A stretch of 64,000 nt of DNA. Origin: Pseudomonas brassicacearum (lineage in GTDB: Bacteria > Pseudomonadota > Gammaproteobacteria > Pseudomonadales > Pseudomonadaceae). Made by a program: the position numbers and the translations under genes. The DNA lies in the NCBI RefSeq assembly GCF_003732225.1, contig NZ_MOBJ01000034.1, positions 310,001 through 374,000 of the forward strand, read 5' to 3'. This document shows positions 8,176 to 17,137 of the stretch, piece after piece. The notes beneath the pieces were generated by a model that saw only the letters and a program-made list of their open reading frames with translations, was not told where the DNA came from and did not search any database. The first letter of the stretch is position 1. Each line of letters begins with the position of its first letter.

Positions 8176-8720
8176 AACACCGCCCTCGCCCGTGCCCAGA
8201 GTTGCAAACGTTCTTCCAGCCCATTCAACCCGCCGTTGATCCGGCGAGTAATGCTGTTGAACTGGTCACGATCGGCCAGTTCGTTCAAGCCGTTCTGCTG
8301 CCAGAACCAGGCTGCCGATTCGGCGGCCCATTGCGGCTGCTCCAGCAACTCCGGCAGAGCCAGCAAACGCTCATCGCCAAACAACGCGAGGCTGCATCGG
8401 CGATAGTTGTCGTGACCGGTAATCTGAATCAGCCCGCGCCCGCGATAGCGCTGACCATCACCGTCAGCTTCAGGCGTGTTGCCCAAGCGGAGGGCCAGCG
8501 CGCCGGTGTCGTACTTGCTGAGGTACTGGTCGTTGCCCAGTTCACGCACGTAACGCAACTGCCCCGACTCATGACCGACTTGTGCGAGGAAAGCGGCGAT
8601 GCGTTTCGGGGTGTTGATGTTGTGGTGGGTCATTGCGGTGTTAAGGGCAGAAACGAAAACGCCCGCTTGAGGGCGGGCGTTGGGCATGATCTTGAGCAAT
8701 TGCCCTTCTGTTACAGGCAT
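8157..8720 (-). CDS. Endolysin, glycoside hydrolase family 19 (chitinase-like)
   Basis: A 187-residue muralytic enzyme that would cut peptidoglycan glycan strands to release tailocin particles. GH19 features are HESGQLRYVRE, with the catalytic Glu, and YRGRGLIQITGHDNYRR. AAGGGA lies before the ATG. There is no signal peptide, so it needs the holin (34495-34845), which sits about 26 kb away at the other end of the same transcription unit. It overlaps Rz by 19 bp. Confidence 0.9.
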   Translation of the reverse strand: MPVTEGQLLKIMPNARPQAGVFVSALNTAMTHHNINTPKRIAAFLAQVGHESGQLRYVRELGNDQYLSKYDTGALALRLGNTPEADGDGQRYRGRGLIQITGHDNYRRCSLALFGDERLLALPELLEQPQWAAESAAWFWQQNGLNELADRDQFNSITRRINGGLNGLEERLQLWARARAVLCQPSV

Positions 8721-8735
8721 GAGGATGTCCCTTGG

Positions 8736-9344
8736 TTACTTTTGTTTAAGGCCGAAGAGCGAGAGCAGTGAATGGGTCGGTTCCTTGGGTTCAGAAAACG
8801 TCAATATCGGCCACTCGACTGCAAGGGGATAACCGGCTTGCTGTTCGATGCGGTTCAAGGCAATGCAGTAGCGTTTCCAGTCCAGCAGCGCGGATTGCTC
8901 CTGTTGGGTGGCATCGCCCAGATCGACGGCATATTGAAGGGGCGCGATGCGCATGGCAGCGTCGCGCAGGCGGCTGTCTCGCTCTTTCAGAACACTTGCC
9001 AGTTCAGCCGCGGCTTTCGCCGATTGATCAAGTTGCCAGTCGCCATCGAACCAAACGTAATACTGGCCGGGCCAGGGTTTATCGGTGAAACCATCCGGCA
9101 GTTCACCCAACTGTTCCCAGGTGGTCGATGCGCCTGTTTGCGTTTGAAATATGGTGCCGCGGCGGTCACGTAATGCCTCGGGAATGCCATTCACCCAGGC
9201 CCATACAAATCCGCTTTCGGGTTCGGCGAGCTCGTCAGGTAACTCGACGGCATTACTCGGTAGTTGCACACCAAGACCCGGCGTGACAAACAGTTTTACC
9301 GGACCGATCAAACCGCCTGAGTCGTCAATTAAATAATGAAACAT
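8736..9344 (-). CDS. Tail-fibre assembly protein (Mu-like tailocin)
   Basis: About 202 residues. The C-terminal half carries the tail-fibre assembly region (DAAMRIAPLQYAVDLGDAT…LLDWKRYCIALNRI), shared with lambda Tfa/Mu U-type chaperones that fold or attach fibres. The start is set at ATG 9344 (MFHYLIDDS) with TGAGGTG upstream; an in-frame ATG at 9383 would lie inside the preceding fibre gene. Its end of the operon, next to fibre genes and before the lysis genes, suits a chaperone for the fibre encoded at 9352-10443. Confidence 0.8.
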   Translation of the reverse strand: MFHYLIDDSGGLIGPVKLFVTPGLGVQLPSNAVELPDELAEPESGFVWAWVNGIPEALRDRRGTIFQTQTGASTTWEQLGELPDGFTDKPWPGQYYVWFDGDWQLDQSAKAAAELASVLKERDSRLRDAAMRIAPLQYAVDLGDATQQEQSALLDWKRYCIALNRIEQQAGYPLAVEWPILTFSEPKEPTHSLLSLFGLKQK

Positions 9345-9351
9345 GGGCACC

Positions 9352-10443
9352 TCAGATAATCTTGATTCGACCTGGATAAGCAATATTTCGCGGCCGGGAC
9401 TTAAAGGAGTAGAGCAAGGTATTAGCGGTATCCATCTGATAGGCAGTTCCTACAGGAAAAGTAGGCCCACCATTGACGACTGCAAAATTGCGCACTTCTT
9501 CCTGCGTATCCGCACCAACCAATGCGAGACTGTCAGACCATCGAGACCCGATGGCACCCGCGCCCTGAGCGCCAAAAGCATAGGAGTGGTAAGTACCGGA
9601 CTGAGACGATCCCGGTACACGTCCGGTATCGACAGTTCGCCCCTCGGACAGTATTCGCAAAAACTCCCCTCGCCCTTCAGGTCCGCGGAATGTCAGCGCA
9701 CCATCACCGGTGGTCCATCCGCCTTCATTACCGAGCCGACTCGCCTCGGTTTTCAGCATCCCGGACTGCTGGGCGTGATCCCACAGCCATGGCCATTCAG
9801 CTCGACTCAACACAGAACCGTTTAGCGCACCGTACCCACCTGGGCTCAGGACAGTCGTCGTTTCAAAGAAGGGTCGTCCCAGCGGAACACCATCGAACCG
9901 CCCAACGGGCCACCAGCTACCGAGACCATCACTGCGCAAATGCCACCAGTCTCCCGCCCCCATCAACACCAGAAATGGATAGCCGGCAGGACGAAGGTGG
10001 GTATGAAACTTGATCGTGTCCGTCCCCATGCACTGAACTGTCAGCCGGTTGCCGCTGTTATCCAGTCGCCTCACGATGACGTCACGTACACCCAGCGCTA
10101 CATCGGCGGCAGGCAGCAGCAAGGTGGCTGCATCCGACCCGGCACTGACCAACACAAGCCCCAACTCCTCGGCCAGCAATGCTTTGGAACCGGAGACACT
10201 GGTCACTAACGAACGCATGGGGCTCGACTTTGCCGTGATCATTTGCAACGCCTTGAGCAGCTGACTATTGTCCGCCTCAGACGGTGCCAAACCGACACTC
10301 GTAATAACCGCCAGCAGTTCCTGGGTAACACTGTTACCCCATGTCGCGGGAATCAACGATCCCGGCGTCCCGGAAACTACGTTTTCATCAACAAACTTGC
10401 CATTCACCAGCCCTATGCCGGGCACACTCTTTGGATAGTCCAA
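9352..10443 (-). CDS. Tail fibre 1 (Mu-like tailocin)
   Basis: A 363-residue receptor-binding fibre. The first 45 residues (MDYPKSVPGIGLVNGKF…GTPGSLIPATWGNSVTQE) form an attachment module shared almost word for word with the second fibre gene at 10919-12130. The C-terminal half has a phage tail-collar-like region (GNEGGWTTGDGALTFRGP; GRGEFLRI), common at fibre tips. It presumably sets the target range of the particle. Codon and base use look more A/T-rich than in the neighbouring baseplate genes, by eye only. Confidence 0.85.
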   Translation of the reverse strand: MDYPKSVPGIGLVNGKFVDENVVSGTPGSLIPATWGNSVTQELLAVITSVGLAPSEADNSQLLKALQMITAKSSPMRSLVTSVSGSKALLAEELGLVLVSAGSDAATLLLPAADVALGVRDVIVRRLDNSGNRLTVQCMGTDTIKFHTHLRPAGYPFLVLMGAGDWWHLRSDGLGSWWPVGRFDGVPLGRPFFETTTVLSPGGYGALNGSVLSRAEWPWLWDHAQQSGMLKTEASRLGNEGGWTTGDGALTFRGPEGRGEFLRILSEGRTVDTGRVPGSSQSGTYHSYAFGAQGAGAIGSRWSDSLALVGADTQEEVRNFAVVNGGPTFPVGTAYQMDTANTLLYSFKSRPRNIAYPGRIKII

Positions 10444-10465
10444 TGTTCCACTCCTTATACATTTT

Positions 10466-10906
10466 CTATTGAGTAATGGAGGCGTCTACCGGTTTCACAG
10501 ATTTCCTGACCCGTGTTTTTCTAACGGGAGCAGCCATAACGCTGACAGGAGCAAGCAGCACCGGCCGCCCTGTCAGTTCGGGAAACGCTTCGGTAGCCGG
10601 CCAATTGCGTAAGTCACGGCGATAGGTTTGCAGGCTTTCGTACTCTGCAGCGGATAACGTCGTTGCAACCCCCGCCTCCAACTCGTCACGATGCCTCGCA
10701 ACCAAACCATCGGTTAAAAACAGTTCGGAGTCACGCCACGCGCGTTCAGCCTCTTCCTGTCCAGGATTAGCGTTCATCGGGAGTGATTCGCCGCCGTGAC
10801 TCAGCCACTCCTGATAAACAATCCAGTCACGATTGGCTGGATCTTCAGGAATAAAAACCGAGTCAGCGAGACGAAAAACTCCGCTCGTCATTAATTGATA
10901 GCGCAT
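10466..10906 (-). CDS. Phage tail assembly chaperone-like protein
   Basis: A 146-residue protein between the two fibre genes. Its centre (RHRDELEAGVATTL…YRRDLRNWPATEAFP) closely matches the C-terminal region of the fibre-assembly gene of the other tail module (28931-29356). That points to a shared chaperone domain moved between modules. The C-terminus is basic (RKTRVRKSVK) and unlike the homologue. It most likely assists the fibre encoded just upstream (10919-12130); this is inferred from position. Confidence 0.7.
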   Translation of the reverse strand: MRYQLMTSGVFRLADSVFIPEDPANRDWIVYQEWLSHGGESLPMNANPGQEEAERAWRDSELFLTDGLVARHRDELEAGVATTLSAAEYESLQTYRRDLRNWPATEAFPELTGRPVLLAPVSVMAAPVRKTRVRKSVKPVDASITQ

Positions 10907-10918
10907 CTTGCGTTACTC

Positions 10919-12130
10919 CTAAATTTCAGCATCAGCCGTAGCGTGGATGTAATAAGACTGGGTGACGACTGCCACATCGGAGTTATCCACCCATGCACCT
11001 CGCGTAGACACTGCATAGGGCCGAGCATTGGCAGATGAAACCTGATCGCTGCCCGATCGCCATTGCCCCGGTGTTCCGTTCGACATGGGCTTGTATAGGC
11101 TAATGCTTGGAGTTGTTCTTTTTTCAACCTTGAAAGGCCACTGCGCTAACGGCTGAGAGGCAAAGGTGGTCTGGCCCATCTTGACCGTCGATATAAGGGC
11201 TCCGGCTATCGAGCCTGTTGTGTCTCCCGGTTGAACATCCTGGTTGAAGGTTTTTTCGTAATAACGCTGACAAAGCATCAACTCGTCTGCCGGAGTACGA
11301 AACTCAAAGGGCGTGGACACTGGGCCTTCTTCAAGTTGAACCTGAGCCAGGTCGATTGTCTGCAACACATTCAATGGGAGGTCGAACGCTAGCCTGAGAC
11401 AATCATTACCGGTCCCTCCCTGCGTCTTGCCAGCAATGGAAGGAACCTGAACAGTCGCACTGTATCGAGCCCAGGAACTGGTTAATTGAAAGTTCCCTAC
11501 AGTCGTCACAACAGGCTCCGAGCCACCGCCAAAAAACTGCGCCACCGTTACAGTTACCTGACGTGCGGAATCCGCTTTTGCCCAGAACGTTACTGTTGCC
11601 AACTTCCCTGCCAAGGTTCTGACCGATTCAATAGTCTGTGAGATCTTGTGTGTATTAGCTCCCGCACCCGCGGTAATTTGCTGCCAGCGCAGGAAATACC
11701 GAGGTTCATTGGGAACTTCCGTCTGGCCTAATACAAAGTTCTGCCGGGAAATATTGACACCTGCGTTACCATTCCAATCACAACGAAAGCGGTCAGCAAT
11801 AAAGGCACCCGTATTGGGAGCGAGATTGGTAACACCACGCTGCCAGACATCAAAACTCCCGTTAATCAGAAGATTCTTGCGATAAACCTGAACCGGGAAA
11901 CGCTGCTGTGGATCAAGTTTTGCCAGTTCCTTGATAGCCAATGTCAGCTGATTGGTTTGATTTTCTGCTGGCACCATTCCCGCCGCGCTGATCGCACTCA
12001 CAATCTCCTGTGTTACCGCGTTACCCCAACTTGCCGGAATCAACGAGCCCGGTGTACCAGCCACGGGGTTTTCATCTACAAACTTTCCATTTACCAACCC
12101 GGCGCTGGGCACACTCTTCGGATAATCCAT
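10919..12130 (-). CDS. Tail fibre 2 (Mu-like tailocin)
   Basis: A 403-residue fibre whose N-terminus (MDYPKSVPSAGLVNGKF…WGNAVTQE) repeats the attachment module of fibre 1. It then diverges completely. The middle (LLINGSFDVWQRG…RFRCDWNG) followed by a beta-rich stretch resembles the carbohydrate-binding-like domains found in phage fibres. A conserved LCQRYYEKTF motif starts the tip region. The two fibres might sit together on one particle or be alternatives. Visibly lower G+C than the baseplate genes suggests exchange. Confidence 0.85.
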   Translation of the reverse strand: MDYPKSVPSAGLVNGKFVDENPVAGTPGSLIPASWGNAVTQEIVSAISAAGMVPAENQTNQLTLAIKELAKLDPQQRFPVQVYRKNLLINGSFDVWQRGVTNLAPNTGAFIADRFRCDWNGNAGVNISRQNFVLGQTEVPNEPRYFLRWQQITAGAGANTHKISQTIESVRTLAGKLATVTFWAKADSARQVTVTVAQFFGGGSEPVVTTVGNFQLTSSWARYSATVQVPSIAGKTQGGTGNDCLRLAFDLPLNVLQTIDLAQVQLEEGPVSTPFEFRTPADELMLCQRYYEKTFNQDVQPGDTTGSIAGALISTVKMGQTTFASQPLAQWPFKVEKRTTPSISLYKPMSNGTPGQWRSGSDQVSSANARPYAVSTRGAWVDNSDVAVVTQSYYIHATADAEI

Positions 12131-12141
12131 TTCTCTATTCT

Positions 12142-12741
12142 CTAGTCATAATTGATGTGCACCAACGTATGCGCCGGTGCGCTGCGATGTATCAGGCACT
12201 CCAGCGCGGAGCCCGGGTTCATGCCGAAGCGTTCGCCCCAGTAGCTGGCGCCGAATCGCCGGCCCAGCAGCAAGCGGCCACCGGTGTTGAGGGTCCACAT
12301 GAATTGCGCCTGCCAGGTGCCGAAATGCGCCGCACCGAAACGCGAGCGCCCCATACGTGGCGATTCGAGTTCGGTGATGGTGGCGTTCGGGTAGCCTTGG
12401 GTACGGGCGATTTCGACGTAGTAGCTGATCGCTTGGCTGCCGACCGCGAGCAGTCGTCGGCGTACAGCGAGGCGGCGGTCGTCGAACAGCGGGGTCAGTC
12501 CCAGACACGGGTCGGGCAGGTTCATCACCCGTTCCCAGTCCGGCACCAGTTCGCTGACGCCGGCCGGGTCCATTTCGTTGAGCAGGTCGGCGGCGCGGGC
12601 ATCGAGGCGGGCCAGTTCTTGGGAAACGTCTTCCAGGACGTGTTCCAGTTCCGGCACTCGCTCCGGGTCCCAGGCCGGACCGCTGGGCAGCAGGCTGCGC
12701 AGTTGGGCCTGGTATTGCTCGGCGGTTCTTATGGCAGCCAT
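12142..12741 (-). CDS. YmfQ/Mu gp48-like baseplate protein (DUF2313)
   Basis: A 199-residue protein with the family N-terminus YQAQLRSLLPSGPAWD, a helical region, and the motif LVPDWERVMNLPDPC. In Mu-like phages this protein follows the baseplate wedge protein gp47 and precedes the fibre, linking fibre to baseplate. Gene order here is the same: it overlaps the gp47 homologue by 13 bp and is followed by fibre 2. Confidence 0.88.
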   Translation of the reverse strand: MAAIRTAEQYQAQLRSLLPSGPAWDPERVPELEHVLEDVSQELARLDARAADLLNEMDPAGVSELVPDWERVMNLPDPCLGLTPLFDDRRLAVRRRLLAVGSQAISYYVEIARTQGYPNATITELESPRMGRSRFGAAHFGTWQAQFMWTLNTGGRLLLGRRFGASYWGERFGMNPGSALECLIHRSAPAHTLVHINYD

Positions 12742-13769
12742 ACGCAGCCTCCGAACGTCAGCAGCTGATTGCTCGCGGCCGTAACGTCGGCGGCTGGCGC
12801 GACCAGTTTGTGATCGCTCTCGCCGGTGGCGCTGCTGATGGCTTCGGCGATGTGAGTCAGCAGCAAGGTTTCACCGAGCCCGGCCTCGCGGTTGTGCAAG
12901 TCGCGCAACTGCGCTTCGACGGCGGCGCGCACGGCGCTGGTGTCGGGGGTCAGGCGCAGACTGTAGGTCACCGGCAACTGCACCGGCGCCAGCACATGCA
13001 GCTCGGCGGTCACCGGGCGCAAAGGCTCGATGTGCGCCTGGACCAACGCCAGTTGTGTCGCGTCCGGAACCGGTTGCGGGTCGTCGTCACGCATGACGAA
13101 CAAACCGACCGTGCCTGGCCCCAGATAGCTTCCGCGACACCAGGCGCGGGTGATTCCCGGGCACTCCAGCGCCCAGGTTTCATAGTCTTGCGCCGAACCG
13201 CCGTGAGGGATAATCCGGTACGAGCGGATGACCCGCGAACGCAGCGATTCGACGCTTTCGCGGGCAATGCCGCCGGTCAACCCCGGCTCCAGCACGGTGA
13301 AGGTTCCGCCGATGCCCTGGATCGGTTGCACCGGGATCAGCGTCATGCCCGCGTCGGCATTGCCGAGAGATCCGGCATCCAGCGCGGCAATGGTGGTGCT
13401 GTTGAGGCCGTTACTGGTGGTGCGCGCGGCGGTCACTTTGTAGGTGCGACCGTCGCTCGATTGCAGCAGAGTATCGACATCCAGCACCGCGCCCGCCGTG
13501 GCGCTGAAGCTGACGGCTCCGCGAGCTGATTGCGCCGCTTTACGCGGCTGGTTGAGGCGTAGCGCGGCGATGCGTTCCAGGGTCGGTTCATCGGCCTTGT
13601 CCGGCAGAATCTGCTCGGCGATCCAGTCCAGATAGCCATACAGGCCAAAGGCTGCACCACCGAGGGTTCGGGCCAGAACTTGCGCATCGGACTGGCGCAG
13701 CGAATCGCTGGCCAGGTCGCTTTGGGTGCGCGAAATCAGCACCGGCAGCGAAGGCGTTTCAAACGGCAT
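12729..13769 (-). CDS. Baseplate J / Mu gp47-like wedge protein
   Basis: A 346-residue baseplate J family protein forming the wedge of the contractile baseplate. The N-terminal region (ISRTQSDLASDSLRQSD), the central SAQDYETWALECPGITRAW and the C-terminal LRDLHNREAGLGETLLLTHI are typical. It overlaps the preceding gp46 gene by 11 bp and the following gp48-like gene by 13 bp, pointing to coupled translation within the baseplate block. Confidence 0.92.
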   Translation of the reverse strand: MPFETPSLPVLISRTQSDLASDSLRQSDAQVLARTLGGAAFGLYGYLDWIAEQILPDKADEPTLERIAALRLNQPRKAAQSARGAVSFSATAGAVLDVDTLLQSSDGRTYKVTAARTTSNGLNSTTIAALDAGSLGNADAGMTLIPVQPIQGIGGTFTVLEPGLTGGIARESVESLRSRVIRSYRIIPHGGSAQDYETWALECPGITRAWCRGSYLGPGTVGLFVMRDDDPQPVPDATQLALVQAHIEPLRPVTAELHVLAPVQLPVTYSLRLTPDTSAVRAAVEAQLRDLHNREAGLGETLLLTHIAEAISSATGESDHKLVAPAADVTAASNQLLTFGGCVWLP

Positions 13770-14160
13770 AGGTCACCTGCCAACTGTGTTCAGGGTTGAT
13801 GTCCAGACGCTCACCGTCGGCCAGCGTCAGTACCGTGCGCAGGTTCAAGCGCTGGTCGTCGAGGCGTTCGCTGAGGATCTCGATGGCGCTGCAATGGCCG
13901 TCGTCGATCAGCCATTGCAGAGCTTCGCGGGCATAAAATTCGGCGTCGAGCTGGGTCTGCCGGGTCAGCTTGACCCGGCGCAGCAACCACAACCGCGAGC
14001 CTATGCGGTCGTCGGCCACCGTGGGAAAACTGTCGCCCCACCAACCGAAGCGCTCCTCGTCATCGAGGAAGTCATCGTCGGCGGCGCGGCGCCAGGTGAA
14101 GAGGCTGATCAGCACCGAACGAGTCAGCGCGGATTTGAGGTCACGACTGATAAACATCAC
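13759..14160 (-). CDS. Phage GP46-family baseplate protein
   Basis: A 133-residue protein with the GP46 pattern: SVLISLFTWRRA near the N-terminus, a DRIGSRLWLLRR stretch, and a C-terminal beta region ending WQVTYAV. In Mu-type tails gp46 works with the gp45 spike and the gp47 wedge, and it lies between them here. Its start overlaps the stop of the spike gene by 4 bp. Confidence 0.88.
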   Translation of the reverse strand: MMFISRDLKSALTRSVLISLFTWRRAADDDFLDDEERFGWWGDSFPTVADDRIGSRLWLLRRVKLTRQTQLDAEFYAREALQWLIDDGHCSAIEILSERLDDQRLNLRTVLTLADGERLDINPEHSWQVTYAV

Positions 14161-14666
14161 TGACCTCCTGCCGGTGCAGCGGTCTGGCCGTTGCCCGGCT
14201 GGACGCCTGGGTGCACGTGCTTGATCTGGCTGATACCGCCGGCGATCTGGTCGCCCTGAGAGACGATCTTGCCGGTCTGGGTCAGGGTCGGCGTGTCGAT
14301 GTTCACAGCGGTGCTGGCGCGGATATTCAGCGTACTGGTTTCGATGTCGATGATCCGTCCACGCTTGAAGTGGACCTTGTCACCTTCGTCGGTGTAGATC
14401 GCCACTTCACCGGGGGCGAGTGCCTTGAGGCGATAGCGGCGGTCGGCGACCACCAGTACCACGGCGTGAGAGCGATCCCCGCCGAGAAAGGTCGCGATAC
14501 CCTCGGCACCGGCCAGCGGGTTGCTGGTGAAACCGTAGGGTTCGAAGTGCTCCATGTCGTCGTTCACTTCGCCAGCGGTCAGGCGCATTTGCAGCGATTG
14601 CAGTTTGGTAGCCGAATTGGCGAGCACGACAGTGCCGCGCGCCAAGAGGCGTGTCAGTAGACTCAT
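14157..14666 (-). CDS. Baseplate spike protein, Mu gp45-like
   Basis: A 169-residue protein: helical start, OB-fold-like region (FEPYGFTSNPLAGAEGI), then a beta-helical C-terminal segment (STLNIRASTAVNIDTPTLTQTG). This is the membrane-puncturing spike under the tube in Mu-like contractile tails. The C-terminus ends in IKHVHPGVQPGN; the HxH is a common iron-binding apex motif of such spikes. Confidence 0.88.
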   Translation of the reverse strand: MSLLTRLLARGTVVLANSATKLQSLQMRLTAGEVNDDMEHFEPYGFTSNPLAGAEGIATFLGGDRSHAVVLVVADRRYRLKALAPGEVAIYTDEGDKVHFKRGRIIDIETSTLNIRASTAVNIDTPTLTQTGKIVSQGDQIAGGISQIKHVHPGVQPGNGQTAAPAGGQ

Positions 14667-14709
14667 TGGATTTTCCTTGGATATCTGAGGCCCGGCATGG
14701 CGATACCCT

Positions 14710-14840
14710 GTAGCAGCTGCCGAAGGCTGCGTTCGGGCGCGTAGCGGCCGTGAAACCTGTATCGACGATTAACCTGAAGTACCGCAGCGCCTGATTTCAC
14801 GACTGCTGCGCAGCCGAACGCAGGCTTCGCCAGCTGCTAC
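14710..14840. repeat. Inverted REP-type repeat pair between spike and hub genes
   Basis: The outer arms GTAGCAGCTGCCGAAGGCTG (from 14710) and its near-complement ending at 14840 face each other, about 77 bp apart. The motif belongs to the same family as the GATCGCAGCCT(T/G)CGGCAGCTCCT sequences at 39385 and 48022. It occupies nearly the whole 188-bp gap in an otherwise tightly packed operon. Confidence 0.8.
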
Positions 14841-14854
14841 GAATTAATGTGAAC

Positions 14855-15895
14855 TCAGGATTTTGGTAGCACCGGGTTGGCGTCGAAGGTATGCGGCGGC
14901 GCCACTTGCAGGGTGGTGATGGAGCCCTGTTCAGAGAGCGAGTAAGTGACCTTGGAGATCAGCATGTCCTGATCAAAGCCCAGCACCTTGTCGATCACCC
15001 GTACCAAGGTGTTGTGCCGCCACAAATCACCGTTGGCTTGCCGCCAGCCTTGCACGCGGTAGGTCGTCGTCAGGGCTTTGCCGGTGCGGGTGGCGCTTTC
15101 CCAGTCGGCGCGTTGCTGCGCCAGCTCTGGCGTCAGTTGAGCGCTTTCGCTGATCACCGTGACCCGTTTGCGTTGGGCCGTGGCGTCGGTTGCCACACCC
15201 GACACCTCGCTCACCGCGCTACCGCTTTTGGTGTCGCTGCCCTTGTGCTGACCGATCACCCGGTATTCGGAAAACACCTGGCTGAAATCCATCGGCGCGT
15301 TGGCCGATAGGATGTTTTTGCCCAGTTCCAGCACATCGCTGGCGCGCCCGCCGCTGCCCGGTTTCGCCAACAGCACCCGGCCTTCGGCATCGTCGGTGGA
15401 GAACACCCGGTACAGCGTCAGCAAACGGTCGATGGACTGAAACACCGTTTCTCCCGGAACGATGCTGTGTTTGTTCAGCTTAGCGGTTTGTGGAATCTCG
15501 CTGACCACGCCCACGCCATAAGGCGATGCCAAGGCCTGGACGATGCTCAGCACGCTTTGTTCCTGCCATTGGCTCGGACGGTTGATCGCCGCGCAATCCA
15601 CCAGGTCCTGGGTCAGCGAACTGCCCGCGATACTCAGGCTGATCTGCTTGCCGTCGTAACTGATCGGCGCCTTGTAGACGTGCCCGGTGAGTACCAGATC
15701 GCAACCGATCCGCACCTGACAACGCGAACCGGGTTTGATCGGCACCGCCAGGGTTTGCCCCGGCCATTGCCAGGTGATGTTGAGTCTGAAGGTGCGGAAC
15801 TGACGCTCCAGGTCCGCACTGATTTCAACGCTTTTCCAGCCGCCATAATCCAGACCGTCAACGGTCAGGCTGACGGCATTTGCAAGTTCGGTCAT
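14855..15895 (-). CDS. Baseplate hub protein, Mu gp44-like
   Basis: A 346-residue hub protein (Mu gpP/gp44, related to P2 gpD and T4 gp27). The N-terminus (VSLTVDGLDYGGWKSVEIS) and the phrase SIAGSSLTQDLVDCAAI are characteristic. The hub joins tube to spike, and gene order (DNA-circulation-domain protein, hub, spike) follows Mu/SfV. Its stop is separated from the spike gene by the REP pair at 14710-14840. Confidence 0.9.
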   Translation of the reverse strand: MTELANAVSLTVDGLDYGGWKSVEISADLERQFRTFRLNITWQWPGQTLAVPIKPGSRCQVRIGCDLVLTGHVYKAPISYDGKQISLSIAGSSLTQDLVDCAAINRPSQWQEQSVLSIVQALASPYGVGVVSEIPQTAKLNKHSIVPGETVFQSIDRLLTLYRVFSTDDAEGRVLLAKPGSGGRASDVLELGKNILSANAPMDFSQVFSEYRVIGQHKGSDTKSGSAVSEVSGVATDATAQRKRVTVISESAQLTPELAQQRADWESATRTGKALTTTYRVQGWRQANGDLWRHNTLVRVIDKVLGFDQDMLISKVTYSLSEQGSITTLQVAPPHTFDANPVLPKS

Positions 15896-15898
15896 GGC

Positions 15899-17137
15899 TT
15901 ACTCCTGGGCGATTTTCAGGTCGCCCGGGGGCAGGAATCCAAAGTGAATCACACCGTTGCGCTGTGTCACTTCACCCACCCGAGTGGCATCCCCCAGGTA
16001 CTGATAGGTGAGCACCAATGCCGGCATGCTCTGATTGGGAGACAGGGTAATCAAGCGCACACCGGACGACGCCACGGCCGTCAGATGCCCGAACAGTTGC
16101 TGGCGCAACGCATTGAGCGCTTGATAATGCACAGCGTCCGCCTTGAGGGCGGCTTGCCAGATCGCTTCGTTGAGCGCCTCACGCAAGGCCAGCACATCGT
16201 CGGCCACCGGCACGTCTACCCGTCGCACCGGTTGTACGGCTTGCTGGGCGAGGGACGGCGTCGAGTTCAATTTGACCACTGGGGTGGCCACCGGCATCAA
16301 CGCCACCTGATAGCCGAGTTTCACCAACAACGCGTCCTGCACCAGATTGGCCATGGCCTGAGCCGCCGCCACCGTGTCCTTGCCGGTAGTGAGCTTGGGA
16401 GCGTCGATCTTTTTCACGGCTTCAACCTGCTGTGAGGCGTTAGCGAGAACGCCACGGTAACCCTCACGCGCAAAGTCCCCGAGCTCCTTGATGTCGCCGA
16501 GCAAACCCTTGAACTCGGCGCTCACTTCGCGGGGCAATTCCTTGATGGCCTTGACCAGCAAACTGAGCTCCTTGTAGGTCTCGATCAGCGCCTTGAACTC
16601 GTGCTCGATAACCTCGTAGACCTCCTTGAGGCTATCGCGCAGCTCTTTGATGCCGATCCGCGCTGCCTTGATGACGCTCATGGCGTCTTCGAAGCGCCGC
16701 ACCATCGATCCCAACAAGCTGTCGGCCGACACCAGCAATTGCTCGCGAGTGTTGACCTGAGCGGTGGGGAACTGCAGCGGCTGGTCGGGGTAGAACTTCA
16801 GAGCAAACGTCACCAGCCCGCCGTCCTGGCGGGTCTGGGTCATTTCGCACTCACCGACCTTGACCTGCATCCGCCCCAGCCACGGGTGAACCAGTTCACC
16901 CGCGCCCTCCTCCAGTGCCTTGAGCAGTTTGTCACGCTGCTCCAGGCAATCCGGCCCGACGATAAAGGCCGTCAGGTCGTGGATCTTCGCCTGCTGGCCA
17001 AGGCCTTCGAAGAACGGTTGGTCACGCTGGGGATACTCATGCAACTGACCTTTCTGGCCGACCGGGGTTTTCGCCTGATCGACCCAGAATCCGACGCCGC
17101 GAAACGACGCCGGCAACAAACGATCACGCCAACTCAT
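15899..17137 (-). CDS. DNA-circularisation N-terminal-domain tail protein, Mu gp43-like
   Basis: A 412-residue protein beginning SWRDRLLPASFRGVGFWVDQ, the signature of the so-called DNA circularisation N-terminal domain found in Mu gpN/gp43. Despite the name this is a tail/baseplate component between tape measure and hub; the middle is helical (VYEVIEHEFKALIETYKELS). It overlaps the tape-measure gene by 14 bp. Confidence 0.88.
   Translation of the reverse strand: MSWRDRLLPASFRGVGFWVDQAKTPVGQKGQLHEYPQRDQPFFEGLGQQAKIHDLTAFIVGPDCLEQRDKLLKALEEGAGELVHPWLGRMQVKVGECEMTQTRQDGGLVTFALKFYPDQPLQFPTAQVNTREQLLVSADSLLGSMVRRFEDAMSVIKAARIGIKELRDSLKEVYEVIEHEFKALIETYKELSLLVKAIKELPREVSAEFKGLLGDIKELGDFAREGYRGVLANASQQVEAVKKIDAPKLTTGKDTVAAAQAMANLVQDALLVKLGYQVALMPVATPVVKLNSTPSLAQQAVQPVRRVDVPVADDVLALREALNEAIWQAALKADAVHYQALNALRQQLFGHLTAVASSGVRLITLSPNQSMPALVLTYQYLGDATRVGEVTQRNGVIHFGFLPPGDLKIAQE

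Noticed and set aside
8667..8693. Hairpin CGCCCGC…GCGGGCG near the start of the endolysin gene
   Set aside because: It is within coding sequence and lacks a T-run in the transcribed direction, so it is not called a terminator.
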